64,000 nucleotides of DNA from assembly GCF_004786035.1 (NCBI RefSeq), contig NZ_CP035088.1:5530001-5594000 (forward strand), given 5' to 3'. The DNA is from Pseudomonas viciae (GTDB lineage Bacteria > Pseudomonadota > Gammaproteobacteria > Pseudomonadales > Pseudomonadaceae). This document shows, piece after piece, positions 31,956 through 39,912 of the stretch. The translations under genes were made by a program, and so were the position numbers. Under the pieces are notes generated by a model. That model was not told the origin of the DNA and did no database searches. It saw only the letters and a list, made by a program, of their open reading frames with translations. How positions within the stretch are numbered: position 1 is the stretch's first letter; the number at the start of each line of letters is the position of its first letter.

Positions 31956-33311
31956 TCAGTCCTGGGCGGGCGTCAGGGCGATGCGCAACGCATCGACGGC
32001 TGCATCCCGGGCGGCGCTGTCCGCGAAGGCCGGGCTGTCTGCCACGCACTCGCCGTTGAGCCAGACACTGAAACTCAGGTCGTCGCTGCGTACGTCCAGT
32101 GGTTGGCCGGCTTGCAGTTGCTTGGTGACCTGGCCGGCCGTCTTGCCATCGGCAAAGTTGCGAGAGAGCACCAGTTGCTCGCCGTCAGCCGCCAGCAGAC
32201 GGAAGCGGAAACTGCCGTCGTCTTCGCGAAAGCTCACGAAGCGTGCAGCCTTGGCGGTTTTCTTTTTGGTGCTGGTCGCCACTTGCACCTGGCTGACAAA
32301 CGAGCGCAGGCCAACGGCTTCGCGCAGTTCGTTGAGGAACGGCGTCGCCACGGCCCGGGCTTTTTTCGCGCCCAGTTGCAGGATGTCTTCAAGGTCCGAC
32401 GGACGCTCGATCAACTGGTGATAACGCTCGCGCGATTCACCCAGCTCACTGTCGAGCAACTGGAACAGGCGGTTCTTGGCTTCGCCCCAACCCAGGCCCT
32501 GCAGCAGTTCGCTACGGAACTCAGCCGATTGCGCTGGAGTGGCGAAAGCCTGGAACAGGGTGAACAGGTGCGAGTTGTCCGGATCCTTCGCTTCACCTGG
32601 AGCGCGGGAATCGGTGACGATCCGCGAGATCGCGTCTTTCATGTCCTTGGCGCTGCTGAACAACGGGATGGTGTTGTCGTAGCTCTTGGACATCTTGCGG
32701 CCATCGAGGCCCGGCAGCGTGGCGACGCTTTCCTCGATCAGCGCCTCGGGCATGGTGAAAAACTCCTTGCCCTGGCCGAACAGGTGGTTGAAGCGCTGAC
32801 CGATGTCGCGGGCCATTTCCACGTGCTGGATCTGGTCGCGACCGACCGGCACCTTGTGAGCGTTGAACATCAGGATGTCGGCGGCCATCAGCACCGGGTA
32901 GCTGTACAGGCCCATGGTGATGCCGGCATCCGGGTCTTCACCGGTTTCGACATTCTTGTCCACCGAGGCCTTGTAGGCGTGGGCACGATTGAGCAGGCCC
33001 TTGGCGGCGACGCAGGTCAGCAGCCAGGTCAGCTCGGGGATCTCGGGAATATCGGACTGGCGATAAAAGGTCACGCGGTCCACGTCCAGGCCACCGGCCA
33101 GCCAGGTCGCGGCGATCTCCAGGCGCGAGCGTTGAATGCGCAGCGGGTCATCACACTTGATCAGGGCGTGGTAGTCGGCCAGGAAGTAGAACGAATCGGC
33201 GTTGCTGTCGCGACTGGCGAGGATCGCCGGGCGGATGGCGCCGGCGTAGTTGCCCAGGTGCGGGGTGCCGGTGGTGGTGATGCCGGTCAGGATACGGGTA
33301 CGAGTCATCAT
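31956..33311 (-). CDS. trpS: Tryptophanyl-tRNA synthetase with C-terminal DUF1508-like extension
   Basis: Class I aminoacyl-tRNA synthetase charging tRNA-Trp. The 451-residue protein has the HIGH-equivalent TPHLGN (16-21), the KMSKS loop (206-210) and the rest of the catalytic and helical domains to about residue 340. A Lys/Ala-rich linker (345-356) then joins an extra domain of about 95 residues (FVSFREDDGSFRFRLLAADGEQLVLSRNFADG) that looks like the YegP/DUF1508 fold. E. coli TrpS is about 334 residues, so the extension is clear. Start may be 33311 or the next Met. Confidence 0.95.
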   Translation of the reverse strand: MMTRTRILTGITTTGTPHLGNYAGAIRPAILASRDSNADSFYFLADYHALIKCDDPLRIQRSRLEIAATWLAGGLDVDRVTFYRQSDIPEIPELTWLLTCVAAKGLLNRAHAYKASVDKNVETGEDPDAGITMGLYSYPVLMAADILMFNAHKVPVGRDQIQHVEMARDIGQRFNHLFGQGKEFFTMPEALIEESVATLPGLDGRKMSKSYDNTIPLFSSAKDMKDAISRIVTDSRAPGEAKDPDNSHLFTLFQAFATPAQSAEFRSELLQGLGWGEAKNRLFQLLDSELGESRERYHQLIERPSDLEDILQLGAKKARAVATPFLNELREAVGLRSFVSQVQVATSTKKKTAKAARFVSFREDDGSFRFRLLAADGEQLVLSRNFADGKTAGQVTKQLQAGQPLDVRSDDLSFSVWLNGECVADSPAFADSAARDAAVDALRIALTPAQD

Positions 33312-33335
33312 GGGTTATCGCTTGTCAGACAGCAG

Positions 33336-33965
33336 TCAATTCGAGAGGCGCGGCAGGAGCAGATCCTTGAGATCAGTCAGCTTGCCATGAAAAAAGTGTC
33401 CGCATTCTGCCACTTTCAGCAGCTCATGGGGGCGTTGGAGCGTGTCGGACCATTGGTAAACCAACTGCGGATCGATGACTTCGTCGGTTTCCGGTTGGAT
33501 CACGGTCAACTCGCCCCTCATCGGCAAGGGTGATTGCGCGTCCAGGCGCATCACCGCCGGGGCCACCATGAACAGGTGCTTGAGCGGTTGGCCCTGGGCT
33601 TCCAGGCGGCCGCCCAGGCTTGCAGCGACGAATCCGCCAAACGAAAAACCAAACACCGTCAGGGGCAGTTGCGGGTATTTCTCCAGCAACCACGCGGCTG
33701 CAGCCTGGGCATCGTCCACTTCACCGGACCCCATGTCATGACTGCCAGCGCTGGCGCCGACGCCACGATAATTGAAACGCAACGTAACCAGGCCAGCATC
33801 ACGGGCAGTGCGTTGCAGGGTCGAGACCACTTTGTTGAGCATGGTCCCGCCCTGCACCGGGTTCGGGTGGCAGATCAGCGCCAGGCCACGGGGGGCCTCG
33901 CTGTCCAGGTACAAGGCTTCCAGTTGGCCCACCGGGCCATCGATCACTACAGGGGTTTCGCGCAT
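33336..33965 (-). CDS. Alpha/beta hydrolase
   Basis: The 209-residue protein from ATG at 33965 (MRETPVVIDGPVGQL) has the hydrolase fold: oxyanion segment LALICHPNPVQGGTM, RFNYRGVGAS, nucleophile elbow FGFSFGGF, an acid in PETDEVIDP and the catalytic His in AECGHFFHGK. It belongs to the small cytoplasmic hydrolases of the COG2945 type; substrate unknown. It lies 24 bp upstream of trpS on the same strand and is probably cotranscribed. Confidence 0.88.
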   Translation of the reverse strand: MRETPVVIDGPVGQLEALYLDSEAPRGLALICHPNPVQGGTMLNKVVSTLQRTARDAGLVTLRFNYRGVGASAGSHDMGSGEVDDAQAAAAWLLEKYPQLPLTVFGFSFGGFVAASLGGRLEAQGQPLKHLFMVAPAVMRLDAQSPLPMRGELTVIQPETDEVIDPQLVYQWSDTLQRPHELLKVAECGHFFHGKLTDLKDLLLPRLSN

Positions 33966-34113
33966 AAGCAAGGGAAAGAACTCCGTGACCCCGAATAGGG
34001 TCGACTCGTCTAGCTAAAAGTCTGTGCCTGGCATGATTGCGATGTTCTTCGCGGTATACAGCGCAGGTCTGAGCCGTTAACGTAAAGCAAAGCCGTTTAT
34101 AGAGGAAGGACTC

Positions 34114-34548
34114 GTGGAACACTCGCTCTTAGTTTGGTTGTTGCCGACTCTTGCCCTGGTTGCCGGTGTCGCCATTGGATTCCTGCTTGCCCGACTGCTG
34201 CCCAATGCGGTGCCCAACAGCACGCAACGTCAGCTGGACGACATTCAGGAACGTTTCGACAGTTATCAGAATGAAGTGGTCACCCACTTCAACAGCACCG
34301 CGTCTCTGGTGAAAAAACTCACCCAGAGCTACCAGGATGTCCAGGATCATTTGTCCGAGGGTGCCAATCGCCTGGCCCTCGACGAGCAGACTCGCCAACG
34401 CCTGCTGGCGGCCCTGCAGGCCGACTCTGCACAGGCTCCACGGGAACGCCTGACCCCGCCAAAGGATCAGGAACCGCCCCGGGACTACGCCCCCAAGGCC
34501 CCTAATTCGCCCGGCATGCTCGATGAGCATTACGGTTTGAAGAAGTAA
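34114..34548 (+). CDS. zapG: YhcB/ZapG family inner-membrane protein (DUF1043)
   Basis: Single-pass membrane protein linked in E. coli to coordination of envelope growth and division. The 144-residue product has an N-terminal membrane segment (LLPTLALVAGVAIGFLLARLLP, about 9-30), a coiled-coil (STQRQLDDIQERFDSYQNEVVTHFNSTASLVKKLTQSYQDV) and a proline-rich tail. GTG start at 34114 follows AGAGGAAGGA. A terminator follows. Confidence 0.88.
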   Translation: MEHSLLVWLLPTLALVAGVAIGFLLARLLPNAVPNSTQRQLDDIQERFDSYQNEVVTHFNSTASLVKKLTQSYQDVQDHLSEGANRLALDEQTRQRLLAALQADSAQAPRERLTPPKDQEPPRDYAPKAPNSPGMLDEHYGLKK

Positions 34549-34562
34549 TTTTCAGCGACACC

Positions 34563-34600
34563 AAAAGCCCGCCCGGTCCCATGATCGGGCGGGCTTTTTT
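34563..34600 (+). terminator. Rho-independent terminator after yhcB
   Basis: 10-bp stem AGCCCGCCCG / CGGGCGGGCT with a T6 run. Confidence 0.92.
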
Positions 34601-34643
34601 ATTGGCTCGGGTCAGCACAGATCCTGCGCCCACCGCTGATTCC

Positions 34644-34670
34644 CTGTGGGAGCGAGCTTGCTCGCGATGA
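34644..34670. repeat. Single REP sequence
   Basis: CTGTGGGAGCGAGCTTGCTCGCGATGA type REP, downstream of yhcB and of convergent ogt. Confidence 0.8.
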
Positions 34671-34704
34671 CGACAGCACATTCGACATTACTGCTTCAGG
34701 CGAC

Positions 34705-35205
34705 TCAGAACGCCAGTTGCAGACTCTGCTGCCCTTCCAGGCTTAGCAGGAACTGCTTGGCCGCAAGGCCACCGGCGAAACCGGTGAGGCTGCCAGAGGT
34801 GCCGATGACGCGGTGGCAGGGAGCGATGATCGAGATGGGGTTGCGGCCGTTGGCCGCGCCCACGGCCCGCACCGCAGTCGGTTGGCCGATCTGAAGGGCG
34901 ATATCGCGGTAGCTGCGGGTTTCGCCGAAGGGAATGGTCAACAGGGCCTGCCAGACGCGGGTCTGGAAGTCAGTACCGACGAAGTCCAGTTCCAGGTCGA
35001 AACACCTGCGCTGGCCGGCAAAATACTCCATGAGTTGGCGTTCGGTTTCCTTGAGGATCGGGTGGCGGCTGTCCTCCTCCAGGGGGCCCAGGCGCACCCG
35101 GTTGAGCCGCTCGTTTTCCCAGAGGATGGCCGCCAGTTTTGTATCCCGGGCGACAAGCATCAGTTGGCCCACGGGGGAAGGGATGGTTTTGTACATGGGC
35201 AACAT
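34705..35205 (-). CDS. ogt: Methylated-DNA--protein-cysteine methyltransferase
   Basis: Suicide repair enzyme that takes the alkyl group from O6-alkylguanine onto its own Cys. The 166-residue protein has the active-site ISIIAPCHRVIGTSGSLTGFAGGL (reactive Cys in PCHRV) and the DNA-binding TRVWQALLTIPFGETRSYRDIALQIGQPTAVRAVGAANGRNP. It lacks an Ada-type N-terminal domain, so it is Ogt-like. ATG at 35205 follows AAGGAATG; ATG at 35196 is possible. The upstream frame to 35550 crosses a REP doublet and is discounted. Confidence 0.93.
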   Translation of the reverse strand: MLPMYKTIPSPVGQLMLVARDTKLAAILWENERLNRVRLGPLEEDSRHPILKETERQLMEYFAGQRRCFDLELDFVGTDFQTRVWQALLTIPFGETRSYRDIALQIGQPTAVRAVGAANGRNPISIIAPCHRVIGTSGSLTGFAGGLAAKQFLLSLEGQQSLQLAF

Positions 35206-35237
35206 CGAACATTCCTTAACGCAAGCCGAGCGCTTTT

Positions 35238-35367
35238 GTGGCGAGGGAGCTTGCTCCCGCTGGGGTGCGAAGTGCCCCTTACACCTGACGACGCGACGTG
35301 TCAGGCAAACATGTTCGCTGCCTGGGGGGTTGCTACGCAACCCAGCGGGAGCAAGCTCCCTCACCAC
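35238..35367. repeat. REP doublet (REPIN), GTGGCGAGG type
   Basis: GTGGCGAGGGAGCTTGCTCC...GCTGGGG and the inverse CCCAGCGGGAGCAAGCTCCCTCACCAC flank a unique middle of about 75 bp between the LuxR-type gene and ogt. Confidence 0.85.
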
Positions 35368-35395
35368 AGGTTTCCCAGCGGACCAAACATCCCGC

Positions 35396-38134
35396 TTACC
35401 CCAACAACCCCAACGCCTTCGCCCGCGCCACCGCCTGGGTACGGCGCTCCACGCCGAGTTTGCTGTTGATGTGGCTGGCGTGAGTCTTGACGGTGTGCAG
35501 CGAGATGAACAACTGCTCACTGATTTCCTGATTCGAACAGCCTTGGGCAATCAGCTGCAATACCGCTCGCTCGCGGCTGCTGAGGTTTTCCACAGGAGCC
35601 AACGGGTCGGCAGGTTGCGCTGCGGTCGACGGCAGGCGCTCGAGCAGATGCTCGCGCAAGGTGCTGGACGGTGCATGCAACAGTTGTTCACGCAGCCATT
35701 CACGATGTGCTTCGCCCAGCAACCATTCGAAGGGTTGCAGAACACCGCCGGCAGCGGCTTCGAACGCCTGGGCCAGGGTGCGTCGAGCTTCGGGTTCGCG
35801 CCCGACACTCAGCAGCAAGGCGACTTTCTGGTTGAGCGCCATCACACTGAGCATCTGCCGGCCAGTTTGCTGTCCGTGCTCAAGCAAGGCATTGAGCCGC
35901 CCTTCGGCCAACATCGGTTGGCCCCGGATGGACTCCAGCACCGCCTGCTGCAATTCGACGTGCAGCGGCAACTGCGGGTGGAATTCCGGCGGCGCGGCGG
36001 CCCGTTCACCAGTGTAGGTCTGCCCCAACCGCGTCAACCAGGCTTCGGCCAGGTCAGTGCGCCCCTGGGCCAGCCAGAGTTCGCATTTGACCAGGGTGAT
36101 CATCGCCAGGTAATAGATCGGCGGGACGTCCCAGATGTGCATCAGGCGCTCGGCTTCGGCCAACTCGGCAAAGGCCCGGGCAAACTCGCCGTTGTAGCCT
36201 TCGATACGGGCGATCACGCAATGCCCGATCAATACGCTGATGTCGCGGCAAGCGCGGGCCTCGGTGAGGCCCGCCTGCAACCGCGCCACCCCGGCCTGCG
36301 GCTGCATGCGCAAGGTCAGCAGGAAGCCCTCGTAGAGGATCAAGCGCGCCCGCACCGCATAAAGCCGTTGGGGCGACAGTTTGTGCAAACGTTGCAAACC
36401 CTGATGCACTTCATCCAGCGCCCGCAGAATTTCCCCCCGCGCCTGCAATACCCGGGCGCGATCGTAATGGGCCAGGGCCTCGAACAACGGGTTGCCGACG
36501 CGCTGAGCCAACTCAAGGGAATCACGGTTCAAGGCCCGCGCGCGCCATAGATCACCGTCGGCAATCGCCAGGTTAGACAGCGTGGACAGGCACATCAGGC
36601 GCTGGCCATAGCGTTTATGCGGCAGGCTCTCCAGGGCTTCGGTGCAGTAACGCACGGTGGCCTCACGATCGCCGCGGCCACGGGCAACGATCCCACTCAG
36701 GGCCAGCCATTGGGCAAGCATGGATTTTTGCGCGGTGGCCGAAGGGGCCGGCAGGAAGCGACTCAGATGGGCGGCCAGTTCTTCGGCGGCGTCCAGTTGG
36801 CAAGCCAGCCCCAGCGCCCAGCTGTAGAGCACGATCAACCGTGGCGTGCTGATGAGCAGGCTGTCGGGCAGATCCATTTTCCAGCGCAGCAGCATACCGA
36901 CGTTCTGCTCGGCCAGCAGTTGCTCCTCCGATAGGTTCTGCACCAGGTTCGCCGCCACGTCCAGATGGCCGGCCCGCAGGGCCTGTTCCACGGCCTCATC
37001 GATCAGGCCCTGGGCGTTGAACCAGCGACAGGCCCGCAGATGCAACGTCGCGGCCGGCACCATGGCCGGCGCGCTGGGACGACTGCGCAGCAAGTCGGAA
37101 AACAGGTGGTGATAACGGTACCAGTGGCCATGCTCGTCCAGCGGTACCAGGAACACTTGATGAGCCGCCAGGAAACCCAGGATCTCGGCGCTGTCATGGG
37201 CTTCGCGCACGGCATCACACAGTTCGCTGCAAAAGCGGTCCTGAGGGGCTGTGTCGTAGAGGAACGCCTGCACCTCGGTGGGCAGGCAGTCGATGACTTC
37301 TTCGAGCAGGTAATCGCGAATCAGCCCTTCCCCGCCGTGCAGGGCCTGGGGCAGCAGGCCTTCGGTACCGGCTTCGGAGGCCGCCAACAGCCAGAAACGC
37401 AGCCCGGCCACCCAACCTTCGCTGCGCTGGATCAGGTTTTCCAGCGCTTCCCCACGCAGCGAACTGCTGTGATGCTGGAGCAGGGTCAGGGCCTCGTTGT
37501 GGGTCAGGCGCAGATCCTGTTCATTCAGTTCGAGCAATTGCCGCGACAGACGCAGGCGCGCCAGATGCCAGTCCGGGCGCTGACGGCTGGTGACCAAAAC
37601 CAGCAGGCCATCGGGCAGGTGATTGAGGAAAAACTGCAGGCAGCGATCCAGCACCGGGCTTTGGGCCAGGTGATAATCATCGAGCACCAGCAGCAAGGGT
37701 TTGTGGGGCGACAGGTGCGCGGACAGTTCATCCAGCAGACCGTCGAGCCACTCCTCGAACGCAAAAGGTTGGTGGCGCTGACGCATTTTCAGCAACCCCA
37801 GCGCCCGGCCTCCCAATTGCGGAAAAAATGCCTGGAGCCCGTCGAGCAGCCGCTCCAGAAAACGCCCCGGGTCGTTGTCCCGGGCGCTGAGCCCAAGCCA
37901 GAGGCTTTGCCAGTGGCTCGGCAGCCCCTGGCAGAACTCCACCGCCAAGGAGCTTTTGCCAAAACCCGCCGGGGCACTCACCAATAGCAACCGGCCTCCA
38001 AGCCCCGCACTCAGACGCTCGCACAACCGCGGCCGCACAACATGACCGTCGGGCAAGGGCGGGCGGTAGAAGCGCCCGTCCTGTACCGCAATGGCTGCGC
38101 GGGCAGAATCCGGAAGTGAAGACAGATCAGTCAT
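35396..38134 (-). CDS. MalT-like LuxR-family (LAL) transcriptional regulator
   Basis: Large ATP-binding regulator of the STAND/LAL type. From ATG at 38134 (MTDLSSLPDSARAAI) the 912-residue protein, close to MalT's length, has Walker A (SAPAGFGKSSLAVEF, about 53-67), Walker B-like (LLLVLDDYHLAQSP), a long TPR-like helical middle, and a C-terminal LuxR helix-turn-helix (LSSRERAVLQLIAQGCSNQEISEQLFISLHTVKTH). It sits next to DUF1329/DUF1302/acyl-CoA ligase genes on the same strand and probably activates them; the inducer is unknown. The frame extends to 38395 only through a repeat element. Confidence 0.9.
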   Translation of the reverse strand: MTDLSSLPDSARAAIAVQDGRFYRPPLPDGHVVRPRLCERLSAGLGGRLLLVSAPAGFGKSSLAVEFCQGLPSHWQSLWLGLSARDNDPGRFLERLLDGLQAFFPQLGGRALGLLKMRQRHQPFAFEEWLDGLLDELSAHLSPHKPLLLVLDDYHLAQSPVLDRCLQFFLNHLPDGLLVLVTSRQRPDWHLARLRLSRQLLELNEQDLRLTHNEALTLLQHHSSSLRGEALENLIQRSEGWVAGLRFWLLAASEAGTEGLLPQALHGGEGLIRDYLLEEVIDCLPTEVQAFLYDTAPQDRFCSELCDAVREAHDSAEILGFLAAHQVFLVPLDEHGHWYRYHHLFSDLLRSRPSAPAMVPAATLHLRACRWFNAQGLIDEAVEQALRAGHLDVAANLVQNLSEEQLLAEQNVGMLLRWKMDLPDSLLISTPRLIVLYSWALGLACQLDAAEELAAHLSRFLPAPSATAQKSMLAQWLALSGIVARGRGDREATVRYCTEALESLPHKRYGQRLMCLSTLSNLAIADGDLWRARALNRDSLELAQRVGNPLFEALAHYDRARVLQARGEILRALDEVHQGLQRLHKLSPQRLYAVRARLILYEGFLLTLRMQPQAGVARLQAGLTEARACRDISVLIGHCVIARIEGYNGEFARAFAELAEAERLMHIWDVPPIYYLAMITLVKCELWLAQGRTDLAEAWLTRLGQTYTGERAAAPPEFHPQLPLHVELQQAVLESIRGQPMLAEGRLNALLEHGQQTGRQMLSVMALNQKVALLLSVGREPEARRTLAQAFEAAAGGVLQPFEWLLGEAHREWLREQLLHAPSSTLREHLLERLPSTAAQPADPLAPVENLSSRERAVLQLIAQGCSNQEISEQLFISLHTVKTHASHINSKLGVERRTQAVARAKALGLLG

Positions 38135-38282
38135 GGCCGGCTCTTGTTGAAAGGCGGGTGGCGGCGTTGCAGATGTCCGCAGACTAGCGGTAAACGCGGA
38201 GGTATTGAAGGGAGTGCTACAAATGGCTACAAAAAGACTACAAAACGGTTTACTGGAAAGACCAATGCCAGGCACCGCCCCT

Positions 38283-38444
38283 GTGGCGAGGGCGCTTGCT
38301 CGCGCTGGGCTCTGTAGGCGCTGGCAAAGCCTGCGATCTTTTGATCTTTCGCTTGAGGCCCAAGTGCTTGGGGAAAGATCGCAGCCTCGTTGCACTCGAC
38401 AGCTCCTACGGGCGCAACCCAGCGGGAGCAGGCGCCCTCGCCAC
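38283..38444. repeat. Nested REP-bounded inverted-repeat element, copy B
   Basis: Outer REP arms GTGGCGAGGGCGCTTGCTCGCGCTGGG and CCCAGCGGGAGCAGGCGCCCTCGCCAC enclose an inner inverted repeat with CTGTAGGCGCTGG / CAGCTCCTACG and CTGCGATCTTTTG / AAAGATCGCAG. Complete copy of the element also seen at 17979 (inverted) and 59248. Confidence 0.8.
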
Positions 38445-38461
38445 GGGGGGGGGTGCTGGTC

Positions 38462-38495
38462 AAAAAAACGCCCCGAACCAGTCGGGGCGTTTTTT
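38462..38495. terminator. Terminator after the DUF1329 gene
   Basis: A7 run, stem ACGCCCCGA / TCGGGGCGT (38468-38490), T6 run. It can act on both strands; the relevant one is minus, just after the DUF1329 stop. Confidence 0.88.
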
Positions 38496-38522
38496 CGAGG
38501 ATGCGGCCTCGGGTAAAGCGGT

Positions 38523-39887
38523 TTAGCGGATGCCGTCCTGGCGCAGTGCGTTCGGGGTGAAATCCGCGGTGGTGGCGGTGAAGCCGAAGTCGTAGGCCGA
38601 TTTCTCTTCGTTCTTCATGCCCAGGGCCAGGTAGCGGCCCGACTGCAGGTCGTAGAGGGTTTCCAGGGCGTACCACGGCACTTGCTTGTCGTAGTAGTTC
38701 TCGGCATGGGCCTCAGCAACGCGCCACAGTTGGCCACGACCGTCGTAATGGTCGATCACCGCCGCTTGCCAGGTGTCTTCGTCGATGTAGAAGTCACGCT
38801 TGGCGTAGATGTGACGCTGGCCTTCCTTCAGGGTGGCGGTCACGTGCCAGACACGACGCAGCTCGTAACGGGTCAGGTCCTGGTTGATGTGGCCAGCCTT
38901 GATGATGTCGTCGTATTTGAGCTGCGGCGAATCGATCTTGTGGCTGTTGGCGGCGATGTACAGTTCTTTCTTGCCTTCCAACTTCCAGTCGTAGCGGTCC
39001 GGCGCGCCGTTGTACATGTCCAGGTTGTCGGAAGTACGCAGACCGTCGGCGGCGGTACCCGGGCCGTCATAGGACACTTGCGGGGCACGACGCACGCGAC
39101 GCTGGCCGGCGTTGTAGACCCAGGCCGAACGTGGCTCCTTCACCTGGTCGAGGGTTTCGTGCACCAGCAGCACGCCACCGGCCAAACGCGCCGGCGCGGT
39201 CACTTGCTGCTTGAAGTAGAACAGGATGTTGCCAGGGTTGGCCGGATCGAAATCCTTCATCTTGTCGCGGAACACGAACTGGTCACGGAAGTACACCAGG
39301 CTGTACGAGCCATTGGGTTGCGGCGTGGCCTGGGTCACCAGGCGCGTCACGCTGCCGCCGCGGTAGCGGGTGATGTGGTTCCAGATCACTTCCACACCGC
39401 TCTGGGGAATCGGGAACGGCACGGCCGTCTCGAAGTTCTCCAGGCCGTTGCCGCCGGACACCAGCTTGGTGTTGACCGCGTTTTTCTTGATGGAGGCGAA
39501 CACCTCGTCCGGCACGGTGGCGCCGCGATGGGTCGGGTAGACCGGCATCTTGAAGGTTTCCGGGTAGCGCTTGAACATCGCGTACTGGCCCGGCGCGAGT
39601 TTGGCTTTGTACTGGTCGACGTTCTGCGCAGTGATGGTGAACACTGGTTTTTCACTGGCGTATGGGTCGGAAAGGAAACCCTTGCTGTCCACCGAGCCGG
39701 CGTTCTTGGCCATGGGTTTCCAGGCCGAGATCGAGCCATCGGCATTGCCGGCCATCTCAGCGCCCATCGGCGTCAGGCTCTTGCCCAGTTTGTCGGCCTC
39801 GGCGGCAGGCACCGCCGCCATGACACTGGCCGCCAGCAGGGATAGCCCCAAAGCACCGACCTGCAACAGATTCTTGGTTATTTTCAT
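38523..39887 (-). CDS. DUF1329 secreted protein (LolB/LppX-like fold family)
   Basis: The 454-residue protein has a Sec signal (LQVGALGLSLLAASVMAAVPA), then the DUF1329 body: LGKSLTPMGAEMAGNADGSISAWKP near the start and, later, GAPDRYDWKLEGKKELYIAANSHK and RHIYAKRDFYIDEDTWQAAVIDHYDGRGQLWR. The fold is related to periplasmic lipid carriers, so a role in carrying a hydrophobic compound across the periplasm is likely but unproven. It lies 25 bp after the DUF1302 gene and is surely in its operon. Confidence 0.88.
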   Translation of the reverse strand: MKITKNLLQVGALGLSLLAASVMAAVPAAEADKLGKSLTPMGAEMAGNADGSISAWKPMAKNAGSVDSKGFLSDPYASEKPVFTITAQNVDQYKAKLAPGQYAMFKRYPETFKMPVYPTHRGATVPDEVFASIKKNAVNTKLVSGGNGLENFETAVPFPIPQSGVEVIWNHITRYRGGSVTRLVTQATPQPNGSYSLVYFRDQFVFRDKMKDFDPANPGNILFYFKQQVTAPARLAGGVLLVHETLDQVKEPRSAWVYNAGQRRVRRAPQVSYDGPGTAADGLRTSDNLDMYNGAPDRYDWKLEGKKELYIAANSHKIDSPQLKYDDIIKAGHINQDLTRYELRRVWHVTATLKEGQRHIYAKRDFYIDEDTWQAAVIDHYDGRGQLWRVAEAHAENYYDKQVPWYALETLYDLQSGRYLALGMKNEEKSAYDFGFTATTADFTPNALRQDGIR

Positions 39888-39912
39888 AGTGTGTCGTCCT
39901 GAAATACGGTGC

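Noticed and set aside
38135-38395. N-terminal extension of the MalT-like regulator
   Set aside because: It translates the repeat element at 38283-38444; the ATG at 38134 gives normal MalT-like length.
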